From positions 15,969 through 79,968 of the forward strand of contig QNGE01001019.1 in the NCBI GenBank assembly GCA_008508345.1: a stretch of DNA of 64,000 nucleotides, given 5' to 3'. The notes beneath the pieces were generated by a model, which was not told the DNA's origin, did no database searches, and saw nothing but the letters and a program-made list of their open reading frames with translations. Within the stretch, counting starts at the first letter, position 1; the number at the start of each line of letters is the position of its first letter. The stretch comes from Paragonimus westermani (lineage: Eukaryota; Platyhelminthes; Trematoda; Plagiorchiida; Troglotrematidae). The position numbers and the translations under genes are program-made. Shown here one piece after another: positions 1 to 10,672 of this stretch.

Positions 1-629
1 AGTAGTGCGACATACAATCCTATGAGTGTAACTGCTTTTCGTCTGACTGCTCCCCTTTGGCCTGTCTGACAAGGTTGCACCTGGAAGGACCGGAGTCCTA
101 GTCAGCATAGCCCGCCGGATCAAAACAGTATAGGTCTGGGGATTTTGTTATAACGAGCACCGGAGCAAAACAAATTGTTCCAGTTCGTCACGCGTTAAAA
201 CAAACGAGCTGCAAGCGGAGTCGAGCCGACCAATGAGAAAGCGAAATCGTCAGCACCTATTGCAATTCTTCATTTTACTGATGCGTCTAGTCTATAAAAT
301 AACCAATAGAAACTCGATAAACTGAGATTTGCTTTGTGCCACGTAGACTGACTTTTGCTTTCGTTCCGGAAGGTAGCGTTTCTCAACAGTTAGTTTCATG
401 ATTGAATGCACTTGTAAACCTATAGGCTGAAACTCTCACGGTAACAAGTGCACGAGGCCACCTTGTCATCACCATGCACAGGTGGTTTTTCCCGTCGATA
501 CAATCTGATGTGTATAGGTTTGTATTTCGCCTCTGGTGTATGAGCGCGATGTGCATGCAGAACATTGTCGTTGTACACGATTTGCTAACGGATGGGTCTT
601 TTTTCTACTCTGCTCACTCTGGTGTACAG
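1..629. other. Probable intron/upstream sequence of the BLOC1S1-like gene
   Basis: No exon was identified here. The segment ends in a good 3' splice site: a pyrimidine-rich run followed by TACAG at 625-629, immediately before the conserved coding block. A CCAAT-like motif (about 229) and a TATAAA-like motif (about 292) occur, but no transcription start can be tied to them. The N-terminal BLOC1S1 exons were not found and probably lie left of the window. Confidence 0.4.
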
Positions 630-890
630 GCTTATCATAACCAGCGTCGACTGAATACGGAAATCAAACAGTTAATTGCGAAGGTTCAAGTCTACAGCCA
701 GCAGGTTAAGGAATGGCTCAAATCGGTAGATGACTTTAACAAGGCTTTCAAGGAGCTTGGTGATGTGGAAAACTGGACCGCTCGGATGGAACGCGAGACG
801 CTCATACTAGACGGTTGTTTACGGTTGGCCCTGAATCATTCACCGTACGTGAAAATGACAGGCGCACACAGCATCTTTCCCTTCCCTTGA
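630..890 (+). CDS. BLOC1S1: BLOC1S1 (BLOC-1/BORC subunit 1, GCN5L1) terminal exon
   Basis: The 86-codon frame reads AYHNQRRLN near its start and KELGDVENW in the middle, then ends in TGA at 888-890. These match the conserved C-terminal half of animal BLOC1S1 (human AYMNQRKLD and KEIGDVENW). BLOC1S1 is a small helical protein shared by BLOC-1 (lysosome-related organelle biogenesis) and BORC (Arl8-dependent lysosome positioning), and is also linked to mitochondrial protein acetylation. The exon starts after a pyrimidine-rich acceptor, in phase 0. The last ~15 residues diverge from vertebrates, as is usual for this protein. The in-frame sequence upstream of 630 shows no family similarity and is read as intron. 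The missing N-terminal half (about 50-60 residues) is expected on exons before position 1. Confidence 0.8.
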   Translation, partial: AYHNQRRLNTEIKQLIAKVQVYSQQVKEWLKSVDDFNKAFKELGDVENWTARMERETLILDGCLRLALNHSPYVKMTGAHSIFPFP

Positions 891-1396
891 TTCCGGTTTT
901 GTCTATACTGTTGCCGTTTTTGGGTTGTTGACTTTTGGAGCGCCGTATGTCCACGTTATACACCACCTTCGTCTACTGCATATCACTACGTGCTTTCCTC
1001 CATCTTTTCCGATTCAGCCTGCCTAGTGTGCATACTAGTAATCATTATCACTGTGATAATAGACGTTTGAAAACTGTCCAGTTTTGAAAATCCATTCACT
1101 TCAATGTGACTTCTCAGTTACAATTTTTTGATCAGACATACAGCTTCATTTCGAGCGTTTGCGAAATTTGATATCCTTCTCACAATGTGGCGGTTTACGT
1201 GCCATTTTTGCAGCATATCGGTTTGGTATTTCAAAACGAGTCCTGCTATCCTAATGAGTATGCTGGTTTGTGTGAGCCTGTTAGCTCGACGGATTGTACA
1301 ATCAGTTTGAAGTGGCTTGCAACCAAACGGGGAACAGCTATGTGCCCACGTCTGTGAAGAGTCGCATCCCCTAGGGTCGGGCAACTGTAACCTTCC
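891..1396. other. 3' flank of BLOC1S1, no gene seen
   Basis: This would hold the 3' UTR and downstream spacer of the BLOC1S1-like gene. No further frame, RNA gene or repeat was recognised. No clear AATAAA signal was pinned down in the first few hundred bases. Confidence 0.4.
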
Positions 1397-1675
1397 AAAA
1401 TCAGCAGCAGAGAGCAATAGATCAGTGGTTCTCACTGATGCTTCACTGCCACACAACCATGAAGACGGGAAAAAACAAACCATATACGGGTTGAATAGAA
1501 AAAGAATGCGAGGAGAAGGAACCTAACTAGTAAAATTGTCTACGTCTATATGCAAACATTCAAAATCAAGATACGTACCCCTTGCAAACAAACAACCAAG
1601 CTGTAAGTGAAAGTAAGGCATCATCAGCAAGGCAGCTTCCTTACGGCTTTCACTGCCTCACGTCATTAAATTAAC

Positions 1676-1861
1676 TCACTTCACAGACAACTCGGCTAAA
1701 CAATGACAACTTTCACGCCACTGGGTTCGATTAGCCACCATCTTACCTAAAGTCTCCAACCACCGACTCTGTGAGTCACCAGGGCCCCAGCCTTGGAGAC
1801 GAACCCCAGCTACAGTGACCAGGCCCTTCGTGAGCGATTTCATTTCTCTACGCCAGGTCAT
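1676..1861 (-). pseudogene. LINE ORF2 C-terminal end
   Basis: The translated segment contains MTWRREMKSLTKGL, then RLQGWGP, then RTQWRE, and ends in a stop. This tail (a basic TWRR block followed by a W-rich end) is the usual finish of fluke endonuclease-RT retroposon polyproteins. The same tail occurs in the truncated copy ending at 28445, which supports a shared family. The frame is open over 61 codons but is separated from the RT fragment by degraded sequence. Confidence 0.55.
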
Positions 1862-2367
1862 TACCTGCCCGCCTCGAACCTAGCGCTAGTCGGCCGCAGT
1901 AGCGGCCAAGAGTGCTCAGTGTGGTAGACGACTAACTGGCCTCTTTAATACACGACCTAACTATCTGAGTCTACATACATGTAAGGATTGAGCAAAAGAC
2001 CTCGTTTGACAATCACTAGCGAATACCCGCTTCCTAACCTCCTGGTTGACTACTCGTTGGTGCCACTCGATGCGAGCGATTGAACGCAGACGTTGGTGGC
2101 CGAATATCTGAAGACGGTTCACGTTTTCTACCGTGAGGGGCCTACCTTAAAATACAACAGTCCTCACTCTTGTCTTACATACGCGACCCTTAAGCTTCAG
2201 TGAGATAGCCTCTGTTGCCAGAGGTGTCCTAGGTTAGTGAATGCCACCCCAGCTACCGAGATACGCGCTTCTGTTTTATTCCCTACACCTCCGCCGCCGC
2301 TAATTCAACTCACATAAACCGGTCAATAACGTCTATGAGCACATTATATAACAGTAAATCTACGTAA

Positions 2368-2836
2368 TCACGACAGTCCTGCAGAAGCACTGCATTTTGA
2401 GGCTGCAAAACGCATTCTGGAGTATTTAGCAAAACGCGAAGTAGCGTCTAGCATTGTTTGTGCTGCTTGAAGGTTGTCAAACATCAACACCTTGTTAGCA
2501 TAATCAAGATCAGTCAGCCTTCCATCACATAGGATGCTCATGCCGGCATCTTGTGAGTGTCGGAGACAGTCCTGCATTATTTCGTCTATGACAAAATTGA
2601 GGAAGTGGTGAAGTTAGACAGCCTTTACGTTCGCCGCTTATGGTGTTGAAACCGTTAGACAGTTCACCGTAAACCCTAATCTGAGCTGAAATATGGGAAT
2701 AAAGAGCCGACTGTTTGTTCACACACTTGGTTGGCACACCCCTGCGTTTAAGCGACTCTAAGAGTGTAGATCGATCCACCGAATCAAACGTACCTTCATA
2801 GTCGAGAAATACGGCAGTTCTTAGCTGACGGTACAT
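2368..2836 (-). pseudogene. LINE reverse transcriptase fragment
   Basis: The frame from 2836 shows the RT finger/palm motif FLDYEGTFDSVDR and a GVPTK segment. It then shows a damaged form of the RQGCPLSP motif, reading RKGCLTSP. A frame change near 2570 leads to MQDCLRHSQDAG and LTDLDYANK, which corresponds to the catalytic Y-A-D-D box with both aspartates lost. A downstream AAQTMLD...FAKYSRMRF block follows. The homology is clear for non-LTR RTs. Loss of both catalytic aspartates and the frame break show it is dead. Confidence 0.75.
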
Positions 2837-3313
2837 ATGACCAGAATTTGACGAAGGGTTAAAATGTGATCAATACATCCCCGCCTGGGGCGAAACCCTG
2901 CCTGCTCTTCCCTAATGTTTGCCCTCTGGGCTGCAGTGAGTCGACGAAGTTTAGTGGATACCAGAACCCTAGTAACGGCTGGAGTCAAACCAATTCCCCG
3001 ATGGTTTTCGCAAGAGTCCTTGCTGCCTTTCTTGAATATGGGAACTACTATCGAGTAACACCATCAAGAGGTGGTCTCCATCGTCCACACAAGTTGAAAC
3101 AACCGAGTCAATGCTTCCACTAGCGCCCCCCACCTTCTTTGAAAAGTGCCGACACGGGTTCATCTGGGCCAGCAGGCCTAGCACGTTTGAGAGCCGAAAT
3201 GCCATTGTGGACCTCAGTCTTAGTGGATGATTCCAAAATTCTACCATTCAGAGTGCTACATTACAAGTTGTGGCTGCAGCACAGTAGGAACAGGAGGCCA
3301 ACCAACTTGACCC

Positions 3314-3754
3314 TCAAAGTGTTCCGCCCGCCGCTCTAATCTCCATTTCCTTAACTTTCACTGTCAACCCAGCCTCACGATCAGCATTTAGACTACTTTT
3401 CAGCTTCCTATGGATGTCTCTCCTAAACTTATATGAACTGTCAGGAGGAATGTTCCATCTGGCTTCTAACAACTCTGGGGATTTCTTCGAGACCCGATGT
3501 TTGTTCATCTCATGTACCCCCGTGCAGCATGCCACTGTATCTGCCTTATGCGTGCCCTGTGAGATCTGAGTCCAGCAGCTATTAGGATCTTTGGGGTGAG
3601 AACTTCTGAGCCTGATTTCTAAGCTGGTTTGGTGCTTATGCTTCACTGATGGTATAGCCAGTTTCTCAGCGACCATTTGTTGCTGTCGGTGGGGTCGTTG
3701 CTTAGCGAAAACAAGAACGAAGTGGTAACGTACCAACGCGTGATCCGGATCCAA
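3314..3754 (-). pseudogene. LINE EN-RT linker region
   Basis: A 146-codon open stretch lies between the endonuclease and RT fragments. It is basic and contains DPDHALVRYHF and AKQRPHRQQQM, matching the end of LINE endonuclease domains (SDH...V motif) followed by the inter-domain linker. Position and orientation fit one continuous retroposon. The 2969-3247 stretch on the same strand continues this region in another frame. Confidence 0.5.
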
Positions 3755-3904
3755 GTATGTGTTCCACTAGGAACGACAGTCGTGCATGATGAATGACAAC
3801 TGTGTGGTCTAACTGAGACCAGGCCTCATTTAGAGAAGGGGGCGCCAAATGTAACAGTGGTGCGCACGATGTCTAAAACTAGTACTGGTTAAAATAGCTT
3901 GTAC

Positions 3905-4290
3905 TCAGCGCACAATTGCAACAGCCGACCGATGTGATGCTATCCCAAACCTGCCACCTAAACGACACTCGGCTTCACCGAGGCGGTCGACCTGGACGTT
4001 CGTATCTCCGACCAGAATGACTATTTCAGAACCATGCGTCAACCGAAGAAGAGCAGCTAAATCCGAGTTAAAGGCGTCCTTGGCACGGACGTCACTGTAG
4101 TCAGTTGGAGCATAAATAGACAAAATGAAGGGATTTGTGAGGTTTTTGCATCTAGAGGTAGTCTTAACAGAATCTGTCAACCGGACGGCAATGCGGCTGC
4201 GGCCGTCGTGCTGGGGACTGTACCTACTCCAGGCTAACTGGTAACGGCAGCCGTGGAATCAACCGAAGTGTACAACCAGTATCGGGTAGA
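3905..4290 (-). pseudogene. LINE apurinic-like endonuclease fragment
   Basis: The open part (4180-3905) reads ILSIYAPTDYSD, then a block with GDTNVQVDRLGE. These correspond to the SxYAPT and GDxN motifs of the endonuclease-exonuclease-phosphatase domain that nicks target DNA in LINEs. The GDFN-type motif is altered to GDTN. Upstream sequence to about 4290 looks like the decayed N-terminal part of the same domain. It is the 5'-most recognisable part of the LINE. Confidence 0.65.
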
Positions 4291-4330
4291 CAGTGTGGGT
4301 GCTGCTAGTTCCATACATTGACTATTGCCC

Positions 4331-5993
4331 TAGATTCTAGTCTTTGAAATGCAGCATACATCGACATTTAACGAGTCTAGCGTTGATGCGAGAGCGGCTT
4401 GTTGACCTATCTGTTTTAGGGCGTGAACTTTGTAAGTTAGATAGTAGGAAGTTAAACATTAGTCTGCATTCTAGGTCTAAGCAAGGGACGAGGGAGATGT
4501 GAGGCTGAATTGTAGGAGATGGGACTTACCGACACAGTGTTACTGTGGTTATTTATCTGTTGTGGGACCTGCAGGGTACTTGTCAGAAACGGGGGTTTGG
4601 AGGGGCCTGAGAACTAAGTTTGATAGGGCAGTGGGGGAGCGGTCATCGGTAGCATGTTTGCGCCTATTCACCTTACTTTATACAGCAGATAGGGCGACCC
4701 GGTTCCTATTGCGAGACGGCCGATGCGGTATGGAATTGTTGGTGTTGCGACTGCTCGTCGTTATATGTGGGCTGAGGTACTGTTAGGACGCCCAGACCCA
4801 GACAAATAAACGATTAGATTTCTCAACCAGAGCCTCTGGCTCAAAATCCTGCACCACAAGGTTTCGGGTAAGTTGCTTTTCCGGAGAAAGTTGCCAACCT
4901 TTTACCAACTCCCCACCTGGAGGACCAGTAGTCTAGTTTATCTGACCCCTAGCTATTGACCTGCCTAGAGTGAGTAACTCTGGCGATGTGGTCGCCACAC
5001 CGTCGAGTTTAGCCCAGCAGGTCATCGTGATATGCAAGCCGTCAGGCCACGTCACTGTCTAGTCTCGTTGTGACGTGGGACATTCTAAGAAGTTAATACA
5101 CACGACTTATGGTGAAATTAATTTGTCTGCCTACTACTTACTACGCAAATTTAAGTTCATTTGAACGGTGTTTTTATAGAGCTGCATTGCTCAGGAACCC
5201 AGCAAGTTTGTAATTCCACTCAACCTTTTGGAATGCCGTCTCCACCCGCCCAAATGGCGTTAAACTTGAGGTTGGTCCATTTTAATGATTAGGATTGTTT
5301 GGACCGTTGTTAGGTGACGTATTGTATGCAAAAAAAACTTTGAAACAGATCAGTTGCTAATCCTAACGAGCAGTTGCCAACGCCGTAGGACTCCGTCTTA
5401 TGATACGGGAACGCCCGAAAACGCCCATAGAACGTCCAAGTAGTTCGTGTTTGTCTTGTAGCTTCGTTTCCGCTTCTTGCTGTACAACCGGTCATCAGCT
5501 GTGTTCTACCGGAACACAACCTTTACGCAAAGTGGAATTAGCTGTCGCTTGCTAACTCACTGGTCTCGCGAACAAAAAGAAAATGAAACAAATGGTAGTG
5601 GTTAATCCTGTAGATAAGTGCGAATAAAGCACAAATATATTCATTACATGTCAGCTCAATTTGGTCTCCTCAGTGCGCATATGCGTTCCTCTGAGGTAGA
5701 GTCAAAGATTCATGGACGGTGCAGGTTGCTTTTTCAAGTGTTACAAATGATATTAACTTTCTTGCGGCGACGTCATACGGCACGTTTTGCTGCGTATTCC
5801 TTCGCTTCTCGACAGTTACGAAAAATTAACAACAGCCTTAAGGGCTCAGTACGTGAATCGCCCACAGAGTCAACCGCCAGTTGGACGTTGAAAGACTCAG
5901 GATTCTGCCGTAGTCTGCACAGGTTCCCCAAGCCGTAGATACTGTAGTGCGAGCACGTTTACCAAGTGATACGCAAGTTCGTAAGCAGTGAAT
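4331..5993. other. No gene recognised
   Basis: Short frames only, with no family similarity seen. A Met-initiated 95-codon frame at 4499-4786 (+) has no recognisable motif and no flanking splice evidence. The segment separates the old LINE from the gypsy element. Confidence 0.4.
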
Positions 5994-6433
5994 TGTAGTG
6001 GAACTCTTAACGATGATAGCTTGAGTACGCACTAACAAATAACGATATCTCAAAGATAGTCAATGAAAAGGTCAAGTCAATGGATTGGATCTTTATTGTT
6101 GAGATTTTGGTGTACAAGCTTAATGCAGTAGCGCTCGTCTGGACCGTGTCCTGTCCTGTTCGGTGGCAGTCAGTTGTCTGGTGCATTTGTGTTCCGATCC
6201 GGGTCCGATCGCGTCATGCATGCTTGTGTATCGACCGCACGGAATCACATCCAATTGGAGCGTTCCAATTGGCTCAGTGCGCAGATGGTGACTACGCGTG
6301 TGCGTGCGCTCGGGTATGGAAGAGATCTGTCGGGCCGGTGAACGGGCATATGCAGGTTGGGGCAATGAGCGTCACTTAGACTAGTCGGCTTGTCAAGTGA
6401 TAGGACGCTTGAGAGGGCGAGACGAGGGCTACA
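5994..6433 (-). repeat. 3' LTR of CsRn1-like element, complete (440 bp)
   Basis: On the plus strand it starts TGTAGTGG and ends GGGCTACA, giving inverted termini TGTAG...CTACA. The inner end abuts a polypurine tract just beyond the pol stop. Its outer 152 bp (5994-6145) match 10521-10672 almost perfectly. The remaining 288 bp have no counterpart in the 5' copy. This is the only complete LTR of the element here. Confidence 0.85.
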
Positions 6434-6445
6434 TAGCCTCCCACC
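6434..6445 (-). other. Polypurine tract (plus-strand primer) of CsRn1-like element
   Basis: The minus strand reads GGTGGGAGGCTA directly before the LTR start TGTAGCCC. It lies about ten bases after the pol stop codon. A purine-rich run at this place primes second-strand synthesis in LTR retroelements and defines the LTR edge used here. Confidence 0.7.
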
Positions 6446-6455
6446 AGCTGTGAGG

Positions 6456-9400
6456 TTATGGTGAAACAGCGACCACAAGTCGATCCGGAAAACGCACTGA
6501 TCGACCGGATTTAGTCTTGTACGAACTTGTTTCAGGTAGCGTGTGCGTGTCAGTCGGAGTAGATTCCTCCAGTAGTCGAGCTGGGATGAGACGGTCGATG
6601 GATATGTTGTTGCGAGATGCACCGACGTCCAACGTGTAATGTTTGTTCGAGCGATTTAGAACACGATACGGGCCTTTGTACGCTGGTTGTAGGGATTCGT
6701 GGAGCTTATCACAACGGACAAATACGTGCGAACAGTCGGTCAGTTTGTTAGGATAATTAGTAGGTCTGCTCTGTAGTCGTGGTGGTTGATAAGTTAACTT
6801 GGACATGAAATGCTGCAGGCGACTCACGTAGTTTGTCGGATCAGGAGAGGTTGCCTTGTCCGAATAGGTTAGCAGCTGACCAGGTAAACGCAAGCTGGTG
6901 CCGTAGGTAAGTTGTGCTGGGGAACATTGACTGTCAGCACGAACAGAGTTGCGTAATCCAAGAAGCACAAGTGGTAGTTGATCAAACCAAGCGGTTGATT
7001 CTAGTTTGGTAGTCAGAGCAGCCTTTAATGTCCGGTGAAATCTCTCGACCATTCCGTTGGATTGTGGATGGTACGCTGTGGTACGAATCCGTTGAATTCC
7101 AAGGAGTCGTGTGAGTTGTTCAAATAAATGAGATTCGAACTGGGAGCCGCGGTCCGTAGTTATAGTGGATGGTATGCCAAAGCGTGAAATCCATCCGACT
7201 ACGAATGCTGTTGCCAGGGTTTGAGTAGTGGTGTCACAGATCGGAAAAACTTCAGGCCACCGAGTAAATCTGTCGATACACGTAAGGAGATAACGGAAAC
7301 CTTTCGATGGCGGCAGGGGTCCAACAACGTCAATGTGCACGTGATCGAAGCGAGCATCAGGAGGCGGAAATGTTCCAAGTGGTGTGACGGTATGACGATG
7401 GATTTTCGACTGTTGACAAGCCAAGCAGCAACGCGTCCAATCGCCGATATCTTTGTTCATACTGAACCAAACGAATCGTTCAGAAATGAGTTTCCTGGAT
7501 GCTTTGACTCCTGGATGTGACATGTTGTGGAGAGCATCGAAAACAGTTTTGCGCATTTCTTTTGGAACGATAGGTCTCGGTGATCCCGTAGAAAAATCAC
7601 AGAGAAGTAATACTCCCTTATGTGTTATTTGCTGGGTTTTCATTAAACTCTTGTGCGTATCTGTGTCAGGATCACTAGCTTGTAGTTTAGCCATAAGCAC
7701 AAAATCGATGGAGCTGTCGAGTGAAAGGTTTGCCAGTTGGACTCTCGATAGAGCGTCGGCTACCGTGTTTTGTTCTCCCGTGACGTATCGGAGGTCCGAT
7801 GTATACTGGGAAATATAGTCCAAGTGGCGTAACTCCCGTGGTGAATAACGATCAGGTTTGGCCGATAGGGCATACGTTAATGGTTTGTGGTCAGTGAAAA
7901 CACAAAATGTACGTCCTTCAACAAAATGGCGGAAATGTTTAATAGCCAAGTAGATTGCCAATAGTTCACGGCTGAACGTGCTGTAACGAGTTTGTGCTGG
8001 CTGCAAAGATTTGGAGAAAAACGAGATAGGTTGCCACTTGTTATCAACCAATTGCTGAAGTACAGCTCCAACAGCCAAATTTGACGCATCAGTAGTGATA
8101 CTGATAGGGGCGGAGGCATCCAAGTGATGAATGGATGTTGCCTGTGCAAGCATCTGTTTTATTGAGTTAAACGAATTGATTGATGTCTCAGATAATTCCA
8201 AGAGTTTATTCCGTTTGGAACTCAACAAATCAGTCAGTGGCTTCAGTGTGTCAGCAAGGTTAGGCAGGAAACGGCGGTAGTAATTAACCATACCAATAAA
8301 ACGACTGAGCTGACGTACCGAAGTGGGTTGAGGAAATTCTTTGATGGCGGTCACATTGGAGGCAAGCGGGTGTACTCCAGTTGAGTTGATATGATGTCCA
8401 AGGATGTCCAGTGATGACACTCCTAACTGACACTTGGAAGGGTTGATGACAATACCAAAATCGTTCAAGCGTTGAAAAACTTGGAACAAATGTGTGCGGT
8501 GTTCCTCGGGACTGGAGCTGGCGATTAGAATGTCATCGATGTATGGATGTGCGAAGTCTAAACCACGTAGCACCTCGTCTATCAGACGTTGGAAAGTTTG
8601 TGTTGCATTTCTTAGCCCAAATGGCATTCGTAAGAATTCAAACAATCCAAATGGTGTAGTGATTGCAGTTTTGGGAATGTCTTCTTCTGCTACGGGAATT
8701 TGATGGTAAGCCCGTATCAGATCGACCTTAGAGAATATGGTCTTGCCGTGCAGATTAGATGTGATATCATGAATGTGCGGGACAGGATATCGATCTGCAA
8801 CGGTGACTTGATTGACACTTCTGTAGTCTCCACATGGACGCCAGTCATTAGAGTCCTTTTTAGAAACCATGTGGAGTGGGGAAGACCATGGACTTTTCGA
8901 GGGTCGAATGATCCCAAGTTGGAGCATGTGATCAAATTCCTTGCGGGCGACAGCGAGTTTGTCAGGAGCTAAACGTCTGGGCTTAGCAGCTACTGGTGCA
9001 CCACGTGTTGTGATATGATGAACAGTTGTGTGCTTTATGGACGATTGCTGGAAATTAGGATTAAGTATTCCAGGAAATTGAGCAAGCAATGAGGCATATT
9101 CCGGATGAGCTTCAGTAAGTGTAACTGACAGACGAAGAGAATCAATGTTCGCCGATTGACCTGTGACAGTCAGGTTAGTGGTTGGATCGAGCAATCGGCG
9201 GTGCTTCATGTCTACCAAGAGACCGAAACTGTTGAGAAAATCTGCCCCCAAAATTGCAAATCGCACATCAGCAATAAGGAATATCCATCTCCAGGTGCGT
9301 CTCAAGCCAAGGGACAGTGTTACGGAACGTTGGCCGTAGGTTTGAATGGAAGAACCGTTGGCAGCTTTGAGTGTTGGACCACGATAAGATGAGATTTGAT

Positions 9401-9593
9401 CTTGTGAAGTGGCGGGAAGAACACTGACTTCAGCTCCTGTATCAATAAGGAATTTGTGACCACTTTCCTTATCAAGTATGAAAAACAGGCGACTAGAAGT
9501 TTGAAAACCAGCTGAGTTTGTCGCAGAACTCAACTGGCGCTGCCGTTTCCCGAGTGGTTGGAAGTCGGACAGAAAGCACATGGAGTGGTGCAA
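6456..9593 (-). CDS. pol: Pol polyprotein (protease-RT-RNase H-integrase), intact
   Basis: The frame is 1045 codons and uninterrupted; it opens without an ATG, and translation should enter by -1 frameshifting at 9551-9545. Aspartic protease motif [10 protein letters not shown] lies at residues 51-60. RT shows [13 protein letters not shown] (288-300), RMPFGLRNA (322-330) and catalytic YIDD (351-354). RNase H shows TTDAS (D502), E543, FTDHK (D568) and VADALS (D613). Integrase has an HHCC finger (H689, H693, C723, C726) and the D-D-E triad in HIDVVG (D755), TTDRGSQF (D814) and SNGMVERFH (E850). It copies the element RNA into cDNA and inserts it. All catalytic residues are present. The TAA stop is just upstream of the polypurine tract. 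Confidence 0.93.
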   Translation of the reverse strand: MHHSMCFLSDFQPLGKRQRQLSSATNSAGFQTSSRLFFILDKESGHKFLIDTGAEVSVLPATSQDQISSYRGPTLKAANGSSIQTYGQRSVTLSLGLRRTWRWIFLIADVRFAILGADFLNSFGLLVDMKHRRLLDPTTNLTVTGQSANIDSLRLSVTLTEAHPEYASLLAQFPGILNPNFQQSSIKHTTVHHITTRGAPVAAKPRRLAPDKLAVARKEFDHMLQLGIIRPSKSPWSSPLHMVSKKDSNDWRPCGDYRSVNQVTVADRYPVPHIHDITSNLHGKTIFSKVDLIRAYHQIPVAEEDIPKTAITTPFGLFEFLRMPFGLRNATQTFQRLIDEVLRGLDFAHPYIDDILIASSSPEEHRTHLFQVFQRLNDFGIVINPSKCQLGVSSLDILGHHINSTGVHPLASNVTAIKEFPQPTSVRQLSRFIGMVNYYRRFLPNLADTLKPLTDLLSSKRNKLLELSETSINSFNSIKQMLAQATSIHHLDASAPISITTDASNLAVGAVLQQLVDNKWQPISFFSKSLQPAQTRYSTFSRELLAIYLAIKHFRHFVEGRTFCVFTDHKPLTYALSAKPDRYSPRELRHLDYISQYTSDLRYVTGEQNTVADALSRVQLANLSLDSSIDFVLMAKLQASDPDTDTHKSLMKTQQITHKGVLLLCDFSTGSPRPIVPKEMRKTVFDALHNMSHPGVKASRKLISERFVWFSMNKDIGDWTRCCLACQQSKIHRHTVTPLGTFPPPDARFDHVHIDVVGPLPPSKGFRYLLTCIDRFTRWPEVFPICDTTTQTLATAFVVGWISRFGIPSTITTDRGSQFESHLFEQLTRLLGIQRIRTTAYHPQSNGMVERFHRTLKAALTTKLESTAWFDQLPLVLLGLRNSVRADSQCSPAQLTYGTSLRLPGQLLTYSDKATSPDPTNYVSRLQHFMSKLTYQPPRLQSRPTNYPNKLTDCSHVFVRCDKLHESLQPAYKGPYRVLNRSNKHYTLDVGASRNNISIDRLIPARLLEESTPTDTHTLPETSSYKTKSGRSVRFPDRLVVAVSP

Positions 9594-10384
9594 CGTTTTG
9601 CATTAGTGCCAAAGTTACGATGATAAAAACATATTCCATCTGTGGTATGAGTTTTCGATGGAGATTTGTTCAACGATCGACTGCGTGGACGAAGGTGAGC
9701 AGTCGGTTGTGAGTGGGATTGAGACAGTTGTGCTGTCAAATGACTCAGCTGAAGTTGAATCTGTTGAATAGTCCGTTGCTGTTCACGGATCAAGGACATA
9801 AGCGGTGTTGTGTCGGTGGAAATGGATGCCAAGTGAGTAAATTCAGTGACGTTGTTAGTTGGCATGGCTTCGATAACTTTATCCGCCGACGAAGCTAAAC
9901 TGTCCAATGTCTGATCTGGGACAAGCGAAAGTGCCACTTGCACGGGACTCGGTAGGCGTTGAACAAACAATTGTTTCAGTAGGCATTCATCCGTGGGTTT
10001 GTCACCAAGCAAAGTTCGCATATGGCGCAGCAATTGGGAGGGACGACGATCACCTAGCTGTACATCGTTGAGTAACTGCCGTAGTCGTTTGTGTTCGGAC
10101 ATAGACACTCGATTCAAGAGCTCCCGTTTCAGAACAGCATATGGAGTAAGAGTGTCGGGATTGGCAATAATGTCTCGAACTTCGTGCATAGTTTCTGGCT
10201 GGAGTTCAGCAACCACATAATCAAACATAGTGGTCTGTTTGGTTATACGATGTTTGCGAAAAATCGATTCAATCTGCAAAAACCACAGGGCTGGGTCTGA
10301 TTGCCAGAAAATGGGAAGTTTGACTGATAGTGGTGACACGAATAGGTCCTCAACGTTGCTGTCATCAGTGAGATTCTGCTCCAT
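9530..10384 (-). CDS. gag: Gag nucleocapsid protein with CHCC finger
   Basis: The start is the ATG at 10384-10382 ([10 protein letters not shown]); the frame is open a little further upstream but without another ATG. The product is 284 residues. The N-terminal part has a capsid-like helical region ([12 protein letters not shown], then [17 protein letters not shown]). A Gln-rich segment ([16 protein letters not shown]) precedes a basic region. Near the C-terminus the finger reads [18 protein letters not shown], spaced C-X2-H-X9-C-X3-C. This CHCC order, rather than CCHC, is the hallmark of CsRn1-type Gag. The frame overlaps pol and ends TGA about 15 bases beyond the slippery heptamer. Confidence 0.88.
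   Translation of the reverse strand: MEQNLTDDSNVEDLFVSPLSVKLPIFWQSDPALWFLQIESIFRKHRITKQTTMFDYVVAELQPETMHEVRDIIANPDTLTPYAVLKRELLNRVSMSEHKRLRQLLNDVQLGDRRPSQLLRHMRTLLGDKPTDECLLKQLFVQRLPSPVQVALSLVPDQTLDSLASSADKVIEAMPTNNVTEFTHLASISTDTTPLMSLIREQQRTIQQIQLQLSHLTAQLSQSHSQPTAHLRPRSRSLNKSPSKTHTTDGICFYHRNFGTNAKRCTTPCAFCPTSNHSGNGSAS
9545..9551 (-). promoter_or_regulatory. Predicted -1 ribosomal frameshift heptamer G-GGA-AAC
   Basis: The minus strand reads GGGAAAC in the gag frame as (TC)G GGA AAC, a textbook X-XXY-YYZ slippery site. Slipping back one base gives GGG AAA CGG CAG, which enters the open pol frame (GKRQRQ). Gag ends 15 bases further on. The frame relation of gag to pol is exactly -1 and the heptamer lies inside the overlap, so it is the likely entry point for pol. 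A downstream stimulatory structure was not modelled. Confidence 0.75.
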
Positions 10385-10502
10385 AGCTAGTGATGGACGG
10401 ATGGTGAATGATGACAAACAATGCGCGCTGGAGAAGTGCTAAGCAAATAGATCCCAAAGTGAATTTGCGGTGCAAATGTGAGACGGAGAATTGATCCAAA
10501 AA

Positions 10503-10517
10503 CGGGTCGCGGCACCA
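10503..10517 (-). other. Primer binding site, His-tRNA type
   Basis: Three bases after the 5' LTR end the minus strand reads TGGTGCCGCGACCCG. Eukaryotic tRNA-His ends UCACGGC-A-CCA, whose complement is TGGTGCCGTGA, so this is a match with one mismatch (C for T). A site with the exact TGGTGCCGTGACC core occurs in the unit at 29516-29533. Confidence 0.65.
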
Positions 10518-10520
10518 ATT

Positions 10521-10672
10521 TGTAGTGGAACTCTTAACCGTGATAGCTTGAGTACGCACTAACAAATAACGATATCTCAAAGATAGTCAATGAAAAGGTC
10601 AAGTCAATGGATTGGATCTTTATTGTTGGGATTTTGGTGTACAAGCTTAATGCAGTAGCGCTCGTCTGGACC
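10521..10672 (-). repeat. 5' LTR of CsRn1-like element, truncated (152 of 440 bp)
   Basis: It matches 5994-6145 with about three substitutions. Homology stops at 10672, after GGACC, apart from a few further bases. Read on the minus strand, what remains is the end of the LTR next to the primer site; the 288-bp leading part, where U3 and the promoter should be, is missing. No target duplication can be assigned because the outer edge is lost. Confidence 0.85.

Larger units (their letters stand above)
1397..4330 (-). mobile_element. Decayed endonuclease/RT LINE (RTE-like), near full length
   Basis: On the minus strand the order is endonuclease (about 4290-3905), linker (3754-3314), reverse transcriptase (2836-2368), C-terminal ORF end (1861-1676) and 3' UTR (about 1670-1397). 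The 3' UTR is shared with two younger truncated copies in this window, at 11717-11945 and 28073-28445. Those copies end in (TGA)n-type tails, typical of RTE LINEs, so I infer the RTE clade. The frame is broken many times and the RT catalytic YADD is degraded to YANK, so the copy is inactive. Both outer boundaries are approximate, and no target duplication was found. Confidence 0.7.
5994..10672 (-). mobile_element. CsRn1-like Ty3/gypsy LTR retrotransposon with truncated 5' LTR
   Basis: Read on the minus strand: partial 5' LTR (10672-10521), primer binding site (10517-10503), gag (10384-9530), -1 frameshift signal (9551-9545), intact pol with PR-RT-RH-IN (ending 6456), polypurine tract (6445-6434) and complete 3' LTR (6433-5994). 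Pol has no stop or frame break over about 1040 codons. The Gag finger is the CHCC type that defines the CsRn1 family. The shared 152 bp of the two LTRs differ at only about three positions, so the insertion is fairly young. The outer part of the 5' LTR, which would include the U3 promoter, is absent. Confidence 0.9.

Noticed and set aside
474..629. In-frame extension of the BLOC1S1 exon to the ATG at 474
   Set aside because: The upstream residues do not resemble the family and contain a pyrimidine-rich acceptor directly before the conserved block.
7221..9392. Several plus-strand frames of 70-120 codons
   Set aside because: They lie antisense within the intact pol of the CsRn1-like element and have no similarity of their own.
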